Shown here: one piece after another, positions 1-22,700 of the stretch
Position numbering within the stretch: the first letter of the stretch is position 1
Layout of the letters: every line of letters starts with the position of its first letter
Origin: Plazaster borealis
Lineage: Eukaryota > Echinodermata > Asteroidea > Forcipulatida > Labidiasteridae
NCBI GenBank assembly: GCA_021014325.1
Contig: CM037459.1
Location: 18,998,501-19,062,500, forward strand
Direction: 5' to 3'
Length of the DNA: 64,000 nucleotides
The notes under the pieces: generated by a model
Told to the model about the DNA's origin: nothing
The model's database searches: none
The model's input: the letters and a program-made list of their open reading frames with translations, nothing else
Translations under genes and position numbers: made by a program

Positions 1-75
1 CTGCTTATTTCTGCTTAGCATAAAATTGTTATACAATATTTTCTGCTTATAAGCAGCTCTATGAAATTGGGTCCA
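1..75. mobile_element. Fragment of foldback MITE family G
   Basis: The window opens inside the right end of the element whose full copies read gggcccaatttcatagag ... ctctatgaaattgggccc. The end here is ctctatgaaattgggtcc. Confidence 0.75.
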
Positions 76-10618
<10,543 letters not shown>

Positions 10619-12260
10619 TTTTATCAATTTATCATATAACGCAAATTGATTTTATATTTTGATATTTTGAAGCTTTGAAGTGCTGGACGAGTTATTTGAA
10701 ACGTTTTATTTTGTTTGTCGCCCCAGTTGATGTCCAGTGTGTGTTTTTATTTACCTCAGCATGCTGGAAGTCTTGTTCTTGTTTTGTGGATAATATTTTT
10801 GAAAGTATAACAATTTACTCACTTCTTTTAAACTATTCTTATTTTGTTGGTGCTATCTCAGGGGGATGATAAACGATGTGTTGTCAGATATTATTTCACT
10901 GTGTAAGTATTTTGATGACATCAACAATAAGTGGATTGCTGACGTCGCGTTATAAATGGAATCACAGTGTAACTGGAAAAGTTCATTTGGAATTAAAAGC
11001 AGTTTCTTAAATTTAATGTTGACATCATTTGACAATGAGAGTAATTTATAAAATAATTATTTGATCAGTATTTTAAAGGCAGTGGACACTATTGGTAATT
11101 ACTCAAAATAATTATTGGCATAAAACCTTGCTTGATGACGAGTAATGGGGAGAGGTTGATGGTATAAAACATTGTGAGAAACGGCTCCCTCTGAAGTGGA
11201 GTAGTTTTCGAGAAAGAAGTAATTTTCCACGAATTTGATTTCGAGACCTCAAGTTTAGAACTTGAGGTCTCGAAATCAACCATCTAAACGCACACAACTT
11301 CGTATTGCAAGGGTTGTTTTTCTTTCATTATTATCTCGCAACTTCGATGACCGATTGAGCTCAAATTTTCACAGGTTTGTTATTTTATGCATATGTTGAG
11401 ATACACCAAATGTGAAGGCTAGTCTTTGACAATTACCAATACTGTCCACTGCCTTTAAATATTTCTGCCAGCACTATGTACTCTGTGACCTTACCCACCA
11501 ACCAGGCTGTTGGGGATAAACACTCAGACCTTACAAGATGATATCAAGTTTGTTTTGTAATGTACATTTTGTACGTTCTGAGTGTTATGTTTTTATAGGG
11601 TTTGGCTTTTCAGTCACTGCCTCACTGGCCAGTAAGAGCAGTTCACCTCGACATGTTCACACAGAATTTGCACTGTCTGTCCATCCATAATTATCTCAAA
11701 GTTGGACTTCAGTAATAGAAAGCTACGTGAATAATTTGTGCATACAGTAGTTTCTGTGTATGTTAGAGCACTGCTGAAAGCAATGAACTAGCCTCAAGTT
11801 AAGCCAGCAGAGGCCATTTACAAACCTCAGCTTGGGCTCTGGCTCTGGCTCCGGCTCCGGCTCCGGCTCCATCATCTATTTAGGAACAGTGTACATTTTG
11901 CACGGTGTTTCAAACATCAAACGGAGCCCGGAGCCGAGGTTTGGAAAAAGCTCCCGGACCACTTTACGATGTTTTATTAAGCAGACTACTATTTAAGCAC
12001 ATTAACAAAACTTTTATTAAGTAATATTTGAATGATAAATAATCAATGTATTTTTTACCCACTTCTTGTGATGAATGATATCTGATAGTTGGTAATCTGG
12101 TTCAATCTAACAATTTGTAACAAAAGATGTAACTTTGTGATTAAATGTAAATTATGTAAATATTGTATAGTTTTTTATTGTTGAGTGTAGCTTAAGTTTG
12201 TTTGTAGGTTATTTTTAGGAGAGATTAAAACATTATATTCTGAGTTCAATTGTAACAGGT
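10619..12260 (+). other. BLM: Probable BLM 3' UTR and flank
   Basis: AT-rich non-coding sequence after the BLM stop. It contains MITE H at 11073-11458 and a (ggctcc)n stretch near 11836-11870. An ATTAAA at 12224-12229 is a candidate poly(A) signal; the true end is not decided by sequence. Confidence 0.4.
11073..11458. mobile_element. Foldback MITE family H, well preserved
   Basis: Ends ttaaaggcagtggacactat and gtccactgcctttaaa pair closely. An internal perfect palindrome gagacctcaagtt / aacttgaggtctc is at about 11242-11272. Confidence 0.92.
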
Positions 12261-12572
12261 TTGCTTAACTGATTGTCAACACATGGTACTGAAGTCCGAT
12301 GACTTGCCCTTTTAACTTTTCCAGTTTGATTATTCACAAGTTTTCTCTGAATACAAATGTTTCATACACATACAATCTTGTTGGTGGGTGGAGCGTAATT
12401 CCAAACAGTGAAGAGTCTGGGTGTACAACCTGCACGCATATAGCTTACTCATTGAGGGAACCAGACTAATTTTTATCTGCAGGTACAATCTCACTTTCAA
12501 AATATCATCTATTTTGGTGAATAGAATGAAAAGATGCATCTTGTTCTATAAAACTTCCGTCTGTGCAAAAAT

Positions 12573-12602
12573 TTAACTCTGCTAGAGTGGAAACGTCAGG
12601 CC
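12573..12602 (+). repeat. Hammerhead-like motif, decayed
   Basis: aactctgctagagtggaaacgtcagg keeps helix II (actct/agagt), GAAAC and GTC, but the CUGANGA strand is lost. It is followed by cattaactatttttt, as in the copy at 13451. Confidence 0.45.
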
Positions 12603-12879
12603 ATTAACTATTTTTTACAATTAGATACTTCTGTGATCTTGCCTGTTTCCAATGGTGGTGAACTATCAGTCATTTGCACCAATGCATCCAGGATCTTGGC
12701 TAAATCATCGTCTTTCAAGTCATCCGTTTTCTCACTTTTATTGTTTTATGATTCAGCACACACATATTAAGCAAGACCATTGGTAAGTACATTATTCAAG
12801 TGCTATTTAAACCAATCTGACATTTTAACAATAATATTTATTTTTGTTTCATACAATTATATACTTTTTCTTTCTCTTC

Positions 12880-13520
12880 TGATCACACCAATGATTTTGT
12901 CTTTTGTGTTTCCAACCTCTTGTGGTTATAAACCAACCCCTTCCCCTTGTCTCTTTTATTGTTCATCCCCTGCTTTTTCTTTGTGCTTTCTGCCTCTCTC
13001 TCTCTCTCTTTCTTTCCAATTGACTGCTTCTTTTAATAATAATAATAATACTGGTTTCTTATATAGTGCTTTATCACACCCCTAGGGGCGTATCAAGCGC
13101 TCAGTAATTTTTCCTGCAAGGTATGCGGAGCTACGTTTTGAAGTATGAGACCTCTTTCCTTTCCAGGACCATGTAGTGGTTTACAAGGTGCTGTGGCGTA
13201 AAATGCTGTCGATCAAACCAGGAACATCGGGGCGAACCCCTTCTCTTTACGATAAGTGCACTGGGTTCTTTTACGTGCATTACACAACACACGGGACCAA
13301 CGGCTTTACGTCCCATTCGAAGGCTGCAGCAATAATGGTCAAGTGTCGACCAGAACTCAAACCCACACTCTGCTGATCAGAAACACCAGAGCTCGAGTCC
13401 GGTGCTCTTATCCCCTCGGCACGACACGCAAGTTGTGTTGTCATTTTACAGCCTTTGAGAAAGACTCTGCTAGGGTTGAAACGTCAGGCCATTAACTATT
13501 ATTTAACAATTAGATACTCC
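12880..13520 (+). mobile_element. Retroelement-tail repeat R, split by a SINE
   Basis: The left part 12880-13035 (gtgtttccaacctcttgtgg ... gactgcttctttta) and the right part 13431-13520 (gttgtgttgtcatttta ... aaacgtcagg) align to the continuous copy at 285-540. The gap is filled by a reversed family A SINE. Confidence 0.75.
13036..13430 (-). mobile_element. tRNA-Leu-like SINE (family A), reverse, inserted in repeat R
   Basis: aataataataatac tail, ttcctgcaaggtatgcgg, the body near tgtagtggtttacaaggtgc, and a tRNA-like head (complement of ggtgctcttatcccctcggc). It interrupts repeat R, so it is younger. Confidence 0.85.
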
Positions 13521-14516
13521 TGTAATCTTGCACATTTCAATTTCATTAATTTAAACTGACATTTCATATACTACTGACAAAAATGAAAACATCTCACAGT
13601 CAACCAAGGTTATGTTGTACACTTTTTTTATTTATTGTGGCCATTTTGAATAATTGATGAGAAAAAAAGCGAGCAGAAAAACAAAAGGCACGTAAGTGGG
13701 AACCATAGCCCCATTAGCTCATTTACACCAAAAAACAAGGAAATAATGAAACTTTAAAAGTGTAGCATTTGCAAGAAATGTTGTATTACTTATCCACAAA
13801 AGTGAACATTGAAGAAAAAAAACGAAAAAAAACGAAAAAAACGATTTGTTTACCCAATTATTAATCCTGTTTTTCTTTTTATTTTGCACAATATATTTTG
13901 GGACTTCTTTTGCATTAAAAAAAAATGCTTCTGAAGTTAATACAGTATTTTAAACAGAAAATATTGATCCAAGTAACATGATTTTTGTAAGAACAGTAAA
14001 TAAATTTAATCATGAAATCATCACATTGAGGATAAAGTATATTATTTAGATTTTTCCCGCCCGAGTTGCAAGTGGATTTGTTTTTTTGTATATCGCAGGA
14101 CTCTGAAAGCATCAGGTACAGATTCCATGCATCGACCGCCATCATGGATGTCAAACAATGGAAACGCGCACGTGTTTACGCGCCAACTTTTTTGCTGCAA
14201 CATTAGATCAGTGCACACAATAATTATTGCTGTCAATGATACAAATTGCTTGCTGAAATGGCACCCATGCATGTTTCAAATCCCAACAATAGATAGAGCT
14301 CCAGTTTCCCATCTTGCACCATCAGCACTCTATAATCTTTGGTTAGGAATACATCTTTTAACTACTAAGCTCTCTGGTGCAACCAGACCCATTTACAAGC
14401 ACTTCTTATTTGTCTATCAAGTTGAAATTCTGTTTAAATTTGTTTGCTGCCCCATGGGCCATTAATCTGAACAAGACATTACAAGGCACTAACACAATTT
14501 CTGAAGCATACATATC

Positions 14517-14600
14517 ATAATAATAATAATAATAATCAGTTCTTGTATAGCGCATAATACAATAAAGTCTCTATGCGCTTCATGCATTTACTATATTAGA
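14517..14600 (-). mobile_element. SINE tail fragment
   Basis: ataataataataataataatc followed by ttcttgtatagcgcataat, the reversed 3' end typical of the SINEs here. Confidence 0.55.
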
Positions 14601-14855
14601 GTGCTACAATGCACATTAATAATTCTGAGTATCATGAAGACCACATAGTTGAAAATCGGAACATTGTCCATCCACTTTGTACGTGTTGCATAACAGACTA
14701 ATCTAAATACTTTTTCTGAGACGGTGTTCTTTATCCAAGTTTAGAAATAGCCGTCAAGATAATCAATTCCACATGAATTTTCTGAAATGAGCTAAGTGTC
14801 GCAAAGAATAAATTCTCATGATGTCTAGTGACTTAGTTTTAAGAAGATGGAATAA

Positions 14856-15020
14856 GGGAATCAAAGTGTGGTGAAGAGGTTTTAAACTAGGTGTTCAAAC
14901 ACAGAGAGGCCTAGTTCTTGATAATTTTACCGAGATGAAGTCAAGGTAAAATTATCAAGAACCAGGCCTCGGCGTGTATAAACAACAAGTATAAAACCAA
15001 TTCAACACACTTTGATTCCC
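14856..15020. mobile_element. Foldback MITE, 165 bp
   Basis: gggaatcaaagtgtg ... cacactttgattccc at the ends, with a strong inner hairpin (ttgataattttacc / ggtaaaattatcaa) around a short loop. Confidence 0.88.
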
Positions 15021-15206
15021 ATTCATAAATACCTTTCCATTAAAAACATCCAAAAACCCTGTAAAAGTTGACACGAATCTAACAGTTTAGCCTCAGCTCA
15101 CCTTGACTGAATTTCTATGCATGTGTTGAGCACTGAGTAAATCCTTTTACGCTTAAGTTTCAAACTATCGCACAAAATTTTCAAACTTGTATTGTGCAAG
15201 CCAAAC

Positions 15207-16275
15207 TAGCTGCCAACTAGTACGGATTTTCCGTATTTCATAAGGAAATCAACCAAGAATACGGAAGTACGAATTTGCGTTTCAAAATACGGATTTGGAA
15301 AAAGCCGATCATACTTTTTAAGCCCCAGTGTAAATGCAGTACAAACAATGAGATCGTAATAAAAAAGAAAGCCGCGAATTCACACGCGTTTCAGGGCTTA
15401 TTAGGTACCATAACCTATTGCGCTGAAGGACTTAACTACTGCCAGAGTGATCTCCGTGTGCACTGAGACGTGTCTACCACATCACACGGAGACACAATGC
15501 GCCTTGTACAGCATACATTCTACAGTACGTCTCGCAACGTCACCCACACACATGACTTTTGTACAGACTGGCGCCGCAGTTTTTCTAATGCTCACGTGTA
15601 TGGGATGCGGCGGCAAACAGACACTGATAAATTTTACTTCTGCAAGAAACACATGCGTGTTGACGTTGTTTAGTGTGTAAAACATCACGATCGCTGCGTC
15701 AATTTATAACTTGAAATAATAATGACAAAAAGAAAAGATATCTTCGACGCAATGGAGTCCAAGATCTGATGAAAAATAGTGATAAAAGGCGTAAAGAATG
15801 CAATGGGTGGATATGGAATTGGTTGGAAAGCCAAGTTGACAAAGTTGCCGAAGTCCTTCAAACACTTGACTGCCCTCCACTGTGGTATTGTAAATGGTGT
15901 GTTTCCTGTGCAAACGTGAACATTTTTTATTCATTTTAATAAACGATAGTACAGAAACTAAAGTATTTTGATATCATTAATTGGAAAGAATTGCAGTATG
16001 GCTTCTCCCCATGCACAGTGTAGCACAAATTGCGGTCCGATACGCAAATTTTATTTTACTTTTTTTTTAAACTTTTTTTTTAAACACTTACATAATTATT
16101 GGCTTTAATACATGTAATATGAGCAAAGCATACGTAAAAGGTAATTCAATTACCAGTGGGTAGTGAGTACAAGCAGTGTATCTGCGCCGCGCAGAAAAAT
16201 ACTGATTTCATTGGCAAAATACTGATTTTCAGCCTAAAGAATACTGAAATGCCCAGTTATAGGTTGGCAGCTCTG
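15207..16275. mobile_element. TIR element of the 'agctgccaac' family, 1.07 kb
   Basis: Starts tagctgccaactagtacgg and ends ataggttggcagctctg. The termini match those of the elements at 29272-29458 and 60043-60932. Inside there is a hairpin tctccgtgtg / cacacggaga. No transposase frame is seen. Confidence 0.7.
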
Positions 16276-16644
16276 CAAATATCTGACCTACCAACTTAAA
16301 TTGGGCTGTGAAATTTGCGCATAGCACACAATCATCTGATAGCGCCCTCTTTTGACTTTATAAGGTCAGGTCATGTTTAATCACTTCTAACTGTGTTTGT
16401 ATAGCTTGTTTAAACATGGCCATGTGATTTCCTTTTGACCAATCAGAATGGATAAACTGTCCCAGGTATTTATGAATTGCCAATAAAAACACTTGTAGGG
16501 TAAACTCCCTCCATGGTGTACAAACCCATTCAATAGCCCATCAACCGCTTGCTAAGATTTCTTAATACTTTAAACTTGATTCCGCAGTCAATCTTTTAGA
16601 TTACTACTACTTTTAGGCTTTGATAAGAAGACAGTGTTGAAGAC

Positions 16645-16776
16645 TCATGGAGTACAGCGTTCAATGAAGCGAGGGTAGAAGCAAACGTCTCGGATGTGTT
16701 GTCGATCCAGAATCCATGTCAGGAATCGCTCCAAGCCGAGTCCGTAGCCACCATGTGGGCATGTACCATACTTCCT
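16645..16776 (-). CDS. NARS1: NARS1 exon 20: motif 3 and stop
   Basis: [19 protein letters not shown] then TWIL ... [10 protein letters not shown] and TGA (16645-16647). GLGLER is class II motif 3 with its ATP-binding arginine. The C-terminus is at the expected place. Confidence 0.98.
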   Translation of the reverse strand, partial: RKYGTCPHGGYGLGLERFLTWILDRQHIRDVCFYPRFIERCTP

Positions 16777-19700
16777 CTGTAACATGACCAGACAGGGAAA
16801 CCAACAAGTTTTAGATAAGGCCACATAAAACAAAACAAATGTTGATCGTCCTTTTTTTGGTGGGAAGTGGGGGTGGGAGGGCATTTTTTTGGGGGGGGGG
16901 GGGACATGGCAAAAAATGAAATAAAGAATAAAGAAATCATCACAATCACTATAAAAACAGAGGGTTTGTGTGATTTTGATGTTTTTAATTGTTTTGTTAA
17001 ACCCATTTAACTCCTAGATGACATTTTCTGAAAACATTTTCAAAAAAATAAATCGCAGTGTATAACCCTAAATAAAGATTGGAAGAATTGTTCTTGTTTC
17101 CAACCTATGTATTTTGAGAGGTAACTAAAATAAACAGTAAACTTGCGGGTACAACCTTGTGTAAAAACTCTTTTGTGGGAGTGTTGGCTCTGAAAAGAGC
17201 CAGTGGGGTCTTGACGTTTCGAACAGTATACTCTGCTCGTCCTCAGGAGAATGAATTTTGTATATATTTTGAAAAAATATCAGCTGAAAAATCTGGGAGC
17301 GTTTGTTTATGTCTGTATCGAAAAGGTATTCGAGGCCTGCTTTCCCACATACCAACTTCAATTTAGAAAGTTTGTATATTTAAATGCAACAACTATGGTT
17401 TAAAATAAGGCCCAGTTGGAATCCAGTAATCTCCTGACAAAGGACAGAGTATACTGTCCAAAACGTTGATTCCACCGGATCCTTTATTTCTATATAAATA
17501 AGACCTTCAGTGCATTGAGACCTGGGCCCAATTTCATAGAGCTGCTTAAGCACAAAAAGTAGCTAAGCGCAACCAAATTTTGCTTACCAGAATAAGGTTA
17601 CCATCCAAACTACCATGTCACGTGTACAGTTTGTGACTGGTATCCTGCTCATTTCTGCTTAGCATAAAATTGTTAAGCAATATTTTCTGCTTAAGCAGCT
17701 CTATGAAATTGAGTCCTGAACAGTGGACATTACCTGATCGGTGTACCAATAGTATGGAGAGGGATCTATCTCAGCAGTCTTGTAAGCTGCAATCAGTTCT
17801 TCATAGTCATAAATCCTCATTGATCCACCAACTATTTCACCGACATTGGGCATCAAAACATCCACCTGTAGATATAGAGAAAGAGGTCAGTACGAGGGTA
17901 ACGTAATGTTCCACATAATGTTCTTCAATGGGCGTTATTGTCTGACCATTCAATGTCATCCATTGTTGTTTTGAATGACAGAAAAGTTATGCCAGCCTCC
18001 AATATGATATCATGTTTGTTTTTTGTTGTTGTTGTTTTTGGGGGTTTTGGGGGTTTTTTTGGGTTTGGTTTTTTTTTTTTGGGGGGGGGTAAAAAGCCAA
18101 TATTTGTAAGGGGCTACATTAAGAAAACTTTTAAGATGAAAATAACTCAGGGGAGCTGAAGGTAGGATTTGATATTCCTCTTAAAACAGTCTAGATTGTA
18201 GGATGGAGGGAAACATGCACCAGGCAAGGAGTTCCAAAGAGATGCAGTACGTAGAATAAAGCTGTTGGAATGGCTCTTTGTTCTACATCTCAGCAAAGCG
18301 AGAGTGTATGGGTAAGAAGAAGCAGAAAGCCTGGTTTCGCACTAAAACGCGTATGCTTGAGAGCCAACATGCCTAGGCTATGAATGAAGAACGCGCTTTA
18401 GCAAAATGGTCTTATACAGCTCCAGCTATGTCTTTATCAGCCGTTTAATACCTTATTGTTGAAATACATTACAAATTGTTCAAAACGTTTTACTATTTAT
18501 TTTTGAGCGATCTAACATAAATGAAATAGCAGCTTCTGCAAGAGTAGGGTCTAGGATAAAGATTTACACAAGAAAATCCCACTAAATTGCAATAAATAAA
18601 ACTTACAGATTCAGTGAGTTTCCTATCCTCTGGACATCTTTGCATGTAGAAGGATTTAATCTCGGCAGGGAATCGGCACAACAAGATTGGCTGAAATGAA
18701 AAAAATATTACATAAATAAAATACTGACGGGAAAAAACAAACAATGAAGTGATGACCAGAGCTGAATGACAAAGCAAAATGGTCTAATATAAATTATTTC
18801 CTTGTAATAAAGCAAATACTGGGGCACAACCTCGTTCCCAGTGGTGTACAATCTCTTTTTCTTTCCCAGAATGCCTTGCTTGATCACAACCCCTGGAAGT
18901 GTGACTTTGAAATATCCAAATATATTGAATATTTTAATTAGTCCTGTGGGTGATCCATTCTGTTTAGAGACTACGCAGAGCACGCTGTCAAAAGACGCAT
19001 CAAGTCATAGAGCAATTGGTCCCCTCTCATTCTTTTTCGATCATGTGATACATCTTACTGTATGCAGTTTTAAAAACATGATTCATTTGAAATGTATTGC
19101 GTCGAAATCCGTGCAATTTTACACGCGCGTACTAAACGCCCGACAAGCGCTCTACAAGTGCTTGAATGTTTTGAACAAACGAATGCACAAAGCAGTAACT
19201 TTTGGTGAGCCAATCAGCGTTGATTTTCGGTGCTTCCCTACCAGGGGTTAGTGACGAGAGGTAATCTATAAAGCACGCTGCCCATGGGAGCGAGGCTGCT
19301 CTTTCATTAAGTTTAATGACCCAAGTAATGACAATAAAAACACACCCAATCACTCAAAAGGATGTAGTTTCTATGGAGTTTCCAGTAGTGTAAACATATC
19401 CCAACAAACTGTACATCATTGAAAAAGGCACATTATTCTCTTTAATGTGATATATATTTTGTGATGTTTTTCATCTGATACCACTAGTCACAAAAGTGGC
19501 CACGGGCGCACTGGCCACATGCTACACAAGTGGCATATGAAGGCAACACCCGAGTGTGACTGTGGGGCTGTTGATCAGACCGCAAGCTTTGACCCAATTG
19601 CGACACGATGGCTGTTTGACATGGACCCCGACATTTGATTCGTTGTTGCATACGAGAGAGAGAAGTCACAAGAATAAAAATTAGACACTATTGAGAACTT

Positions 19701-22700
19701 ATTGTTAATGTATGAATTTCCCATAGGTAGACGTTTACAGGGTTTGTGTTCTATGGGACAGTCTGTAGTAACTCAATGCAGGCAGCTAGAGTCAGAAGAA
19801 GTCTTCATTTTCAACAAACCTCATTAATCTGGTCTGTCATCTTCCGTTCAGGGGCTTCTGGGATATCCTAACAACAAATAAAATAAAACATGTTACAATA
19901 CACGTTATTTGCCATATCCTTTTTACAGCACATGCCTAATATTCTGTTAAGGTTGTCATTTGGGCAGATACTAGCAAAAGCCTTCTGCACTAACCGATGA
20001 TAGAAAATTCTTCTAGATGAAGTGCTTTTGACACCAAAGTAAACCAAAACCATTCAGTTTCTGGCCTGCAGGTGTGCGCACCCATTGTGGTTCAGGATTG
20101 ACGTCATGGGTTATCACATTGTCTACAAATTATGGAACTTGTGAATTTTGGCAAATGTTTTCTCTAAAATTAGTTTTTGACTCCACATCCCTGAAGTCAG
20201 AAAAACATTTTGATAAATGCTAGACTCGGATTTGAAGCAAAGAAATTGAGTTCTCACCTCCCCAAACTCATAGAAAGTACCGTCATCTTTCCTAATGTCA
20301 TGTTCCTTTAGGTAAATGATTGCTTCACTGTAGTCCATACGACGGAACGGCCGCTTTGGAGGCTTGAAATTCTGTCACATAGCAAAGATAAAAAGACTTT
20401 TTTAAACGATGTCATTCTTAAATCATGGATAAAAAAAACATTTTTTTCAACATCAAAACCTTTGAATATTGAATGCTTTAGGTGCAAACTCTTGTGGTGA
20501 ATTTCTGTGTATATTCAAAATAATTTAAATGAGTTAGTTGTAACGTTTATGAGTGCAATAGTGAAAATATTTTCATAAATTGAAATATGGAATGTTCCAT
20601 TTCAACCAGTTGAATGGAACGTACTCCATCTTTCAACGAAGTAAAAATATTTTTTCCATTGCATAAAATGCAAAACATTCATCATTTGTTTTAAATAACA
20701 TCCAAGTAGATCTTTGTTACTTGATTGGAGGATAAAACTGTAAGAGTAAACAAAATGTACCATATTGTATTCTAGCATCCACTACGAGGGCGTTTTTGAA
20801 CTGGTGTGTATGACGCATGGTGTGGTCTAGCATGCAATACTCAGAAAGAATGCGCCGAAAATGCGCGGCGAATGGTATCAAAATGCAGGGGGTTTATGTC
20901 GTAGGCCATGTAATGGTTTGATTATTGAACGCGGCATGACCCAACAATCTTCCAATCAAAATACAAAGATCTACTTGGGTTGTTGTACAATCTTCGGGGT
21001 GAGTCGTGGCCGAGTGGCCTAGTTCACTGGACCCAAGCTCTGGTGTTGTCAGCAGCAGAGTGTGGGTTTGAATCCCAAGGCAAGGCACTTATTACCATAA
21101 TTGTAAAAAGTTGGGAAGGTAGTGCATTCTACTCTACCAGCCAGGCTCCTAGTGGATGATACCCATGCCTACATCTTTACGGACTGTGCAGGGGGGTAAC
21201 CCAGTTTCAGCCCCAGAAGTAGGTGGCAACGTGCCCCTGGTGACAGTTGATTTGGGTCGACAGCCCATACCAGTTAAGTGTAGCCCTCACCTTGAAGTGG
21301 CCGTCTGGCCTTGTGATGTTAGGCGATTTCTCATAAAAATATTTGTTTTACTGTAAATATCAGCACGTCATGCGTGCACGATTTCTCATTAAAAAAATTA
21401 TTAATAAAAACAAAGTTATAAAGAGCACTTTATTTCTGCTCAAAGCTCCATGATATTATTCTGTGGTCTTACTGGGTTGAATTCCTTGATGAGGGGTCCA
21501 ATAGGTGATGCCAAGGCCCTGTCCACCACGTCACAGATTAGGTCCTCCAGACTATTAAGCAGGTCATCAAACGTTATGAAAGGGCACTCCCCTTCGATGT
21601 GGGTATACCTGAATAAAAACATGGATAAAGAACCACGGAAATGTTTACCAGTAAGGTCAAACCAAAATGGCAGTTTTTATCGGGCAAACAACTTAAAAAT
21701 ATCGCTCAGTCTGTTCAAACATGGATGAAGAACCATCGAAATGTTTAACAGTACGGTCAAACCGAAATGGGAGTTTTGATCGGGCAAACAACTTAAATAT
21801 ATCGCTCAGTTTGTTCAAACATGGATGAAGAACCACAGAAATGTTTACCGGTAAGGTCAAACCAAAATGGCAGTTTTGATCGGGCAAACAACTTAAATAT
21901 CTTGCTCAATTTGCTCAAACGATCGTAGCCCAAAATGATGCCATAATATTATGTTTACCCGAGTTAGTTATACATGCCTCAATTGGTAAATGTGTAACTT
22001 GTGATAACTGCGTGGTGCCATATTGACTTCCAACTGTCTGTTACATGTACATATTATGCTGAAGTTTTTATAGAACTTTGTAACCTTAATAGACTTTTGT
22101 AGCCACGCTACCAAGCTTTCTGATCTCTCACTCACATTTTATGCAGCATCAGGGCAGGATAACAAATATATCAATACTCTACTATTTGGTTTATTGCCCT
22201 TACACCGATGTGTATTAAGCACTGCATACTTGGTACTTCCCCCCCCCCCAGTCCTGTGAAAAAACCCACAGGTAAATCACTCTGGTGGGATTCGAACCCA
22301 CGACCTTTGCCATTCTAGAGCAGATGATGTCTCACCACTAGACTATCGAGCTAGCCCCCGGTGGCTAGCGGCAGTTTGAATTCATATTTTTAGCACCAGG
22401 TACCGCAATGATTTTAATATATCCAAAAACTGTTGGACTTACTCGGCCAGATGACGTCTGGTGCGAGACAACTCGGCACGGTAAGACTGGGAGACGCAAA
22501 ATACATCACCTAGTGATGGCAAAGCAGTCTCCAAATACAGCTGAGACGACTGGGTAAGGTATGCCTGAAAATTAGCGACAAAAAGGGTCAAAGTTCAGTG
22601 TTCTCCAACCTATAGAAAAGACGTGGCGCACCGCCACGCTTTCTGCCGCGCGCGCCACACTTTTATAATCGCCGCCAAGCTTTAAAAAATAATAATAATT

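Noticed and set aside
15447..15688. Overlapping frames on both strands
   Set aside because: They lie inside the 1.07-kb TIR element, with no domain and no similarity to a transposase that I recognise.
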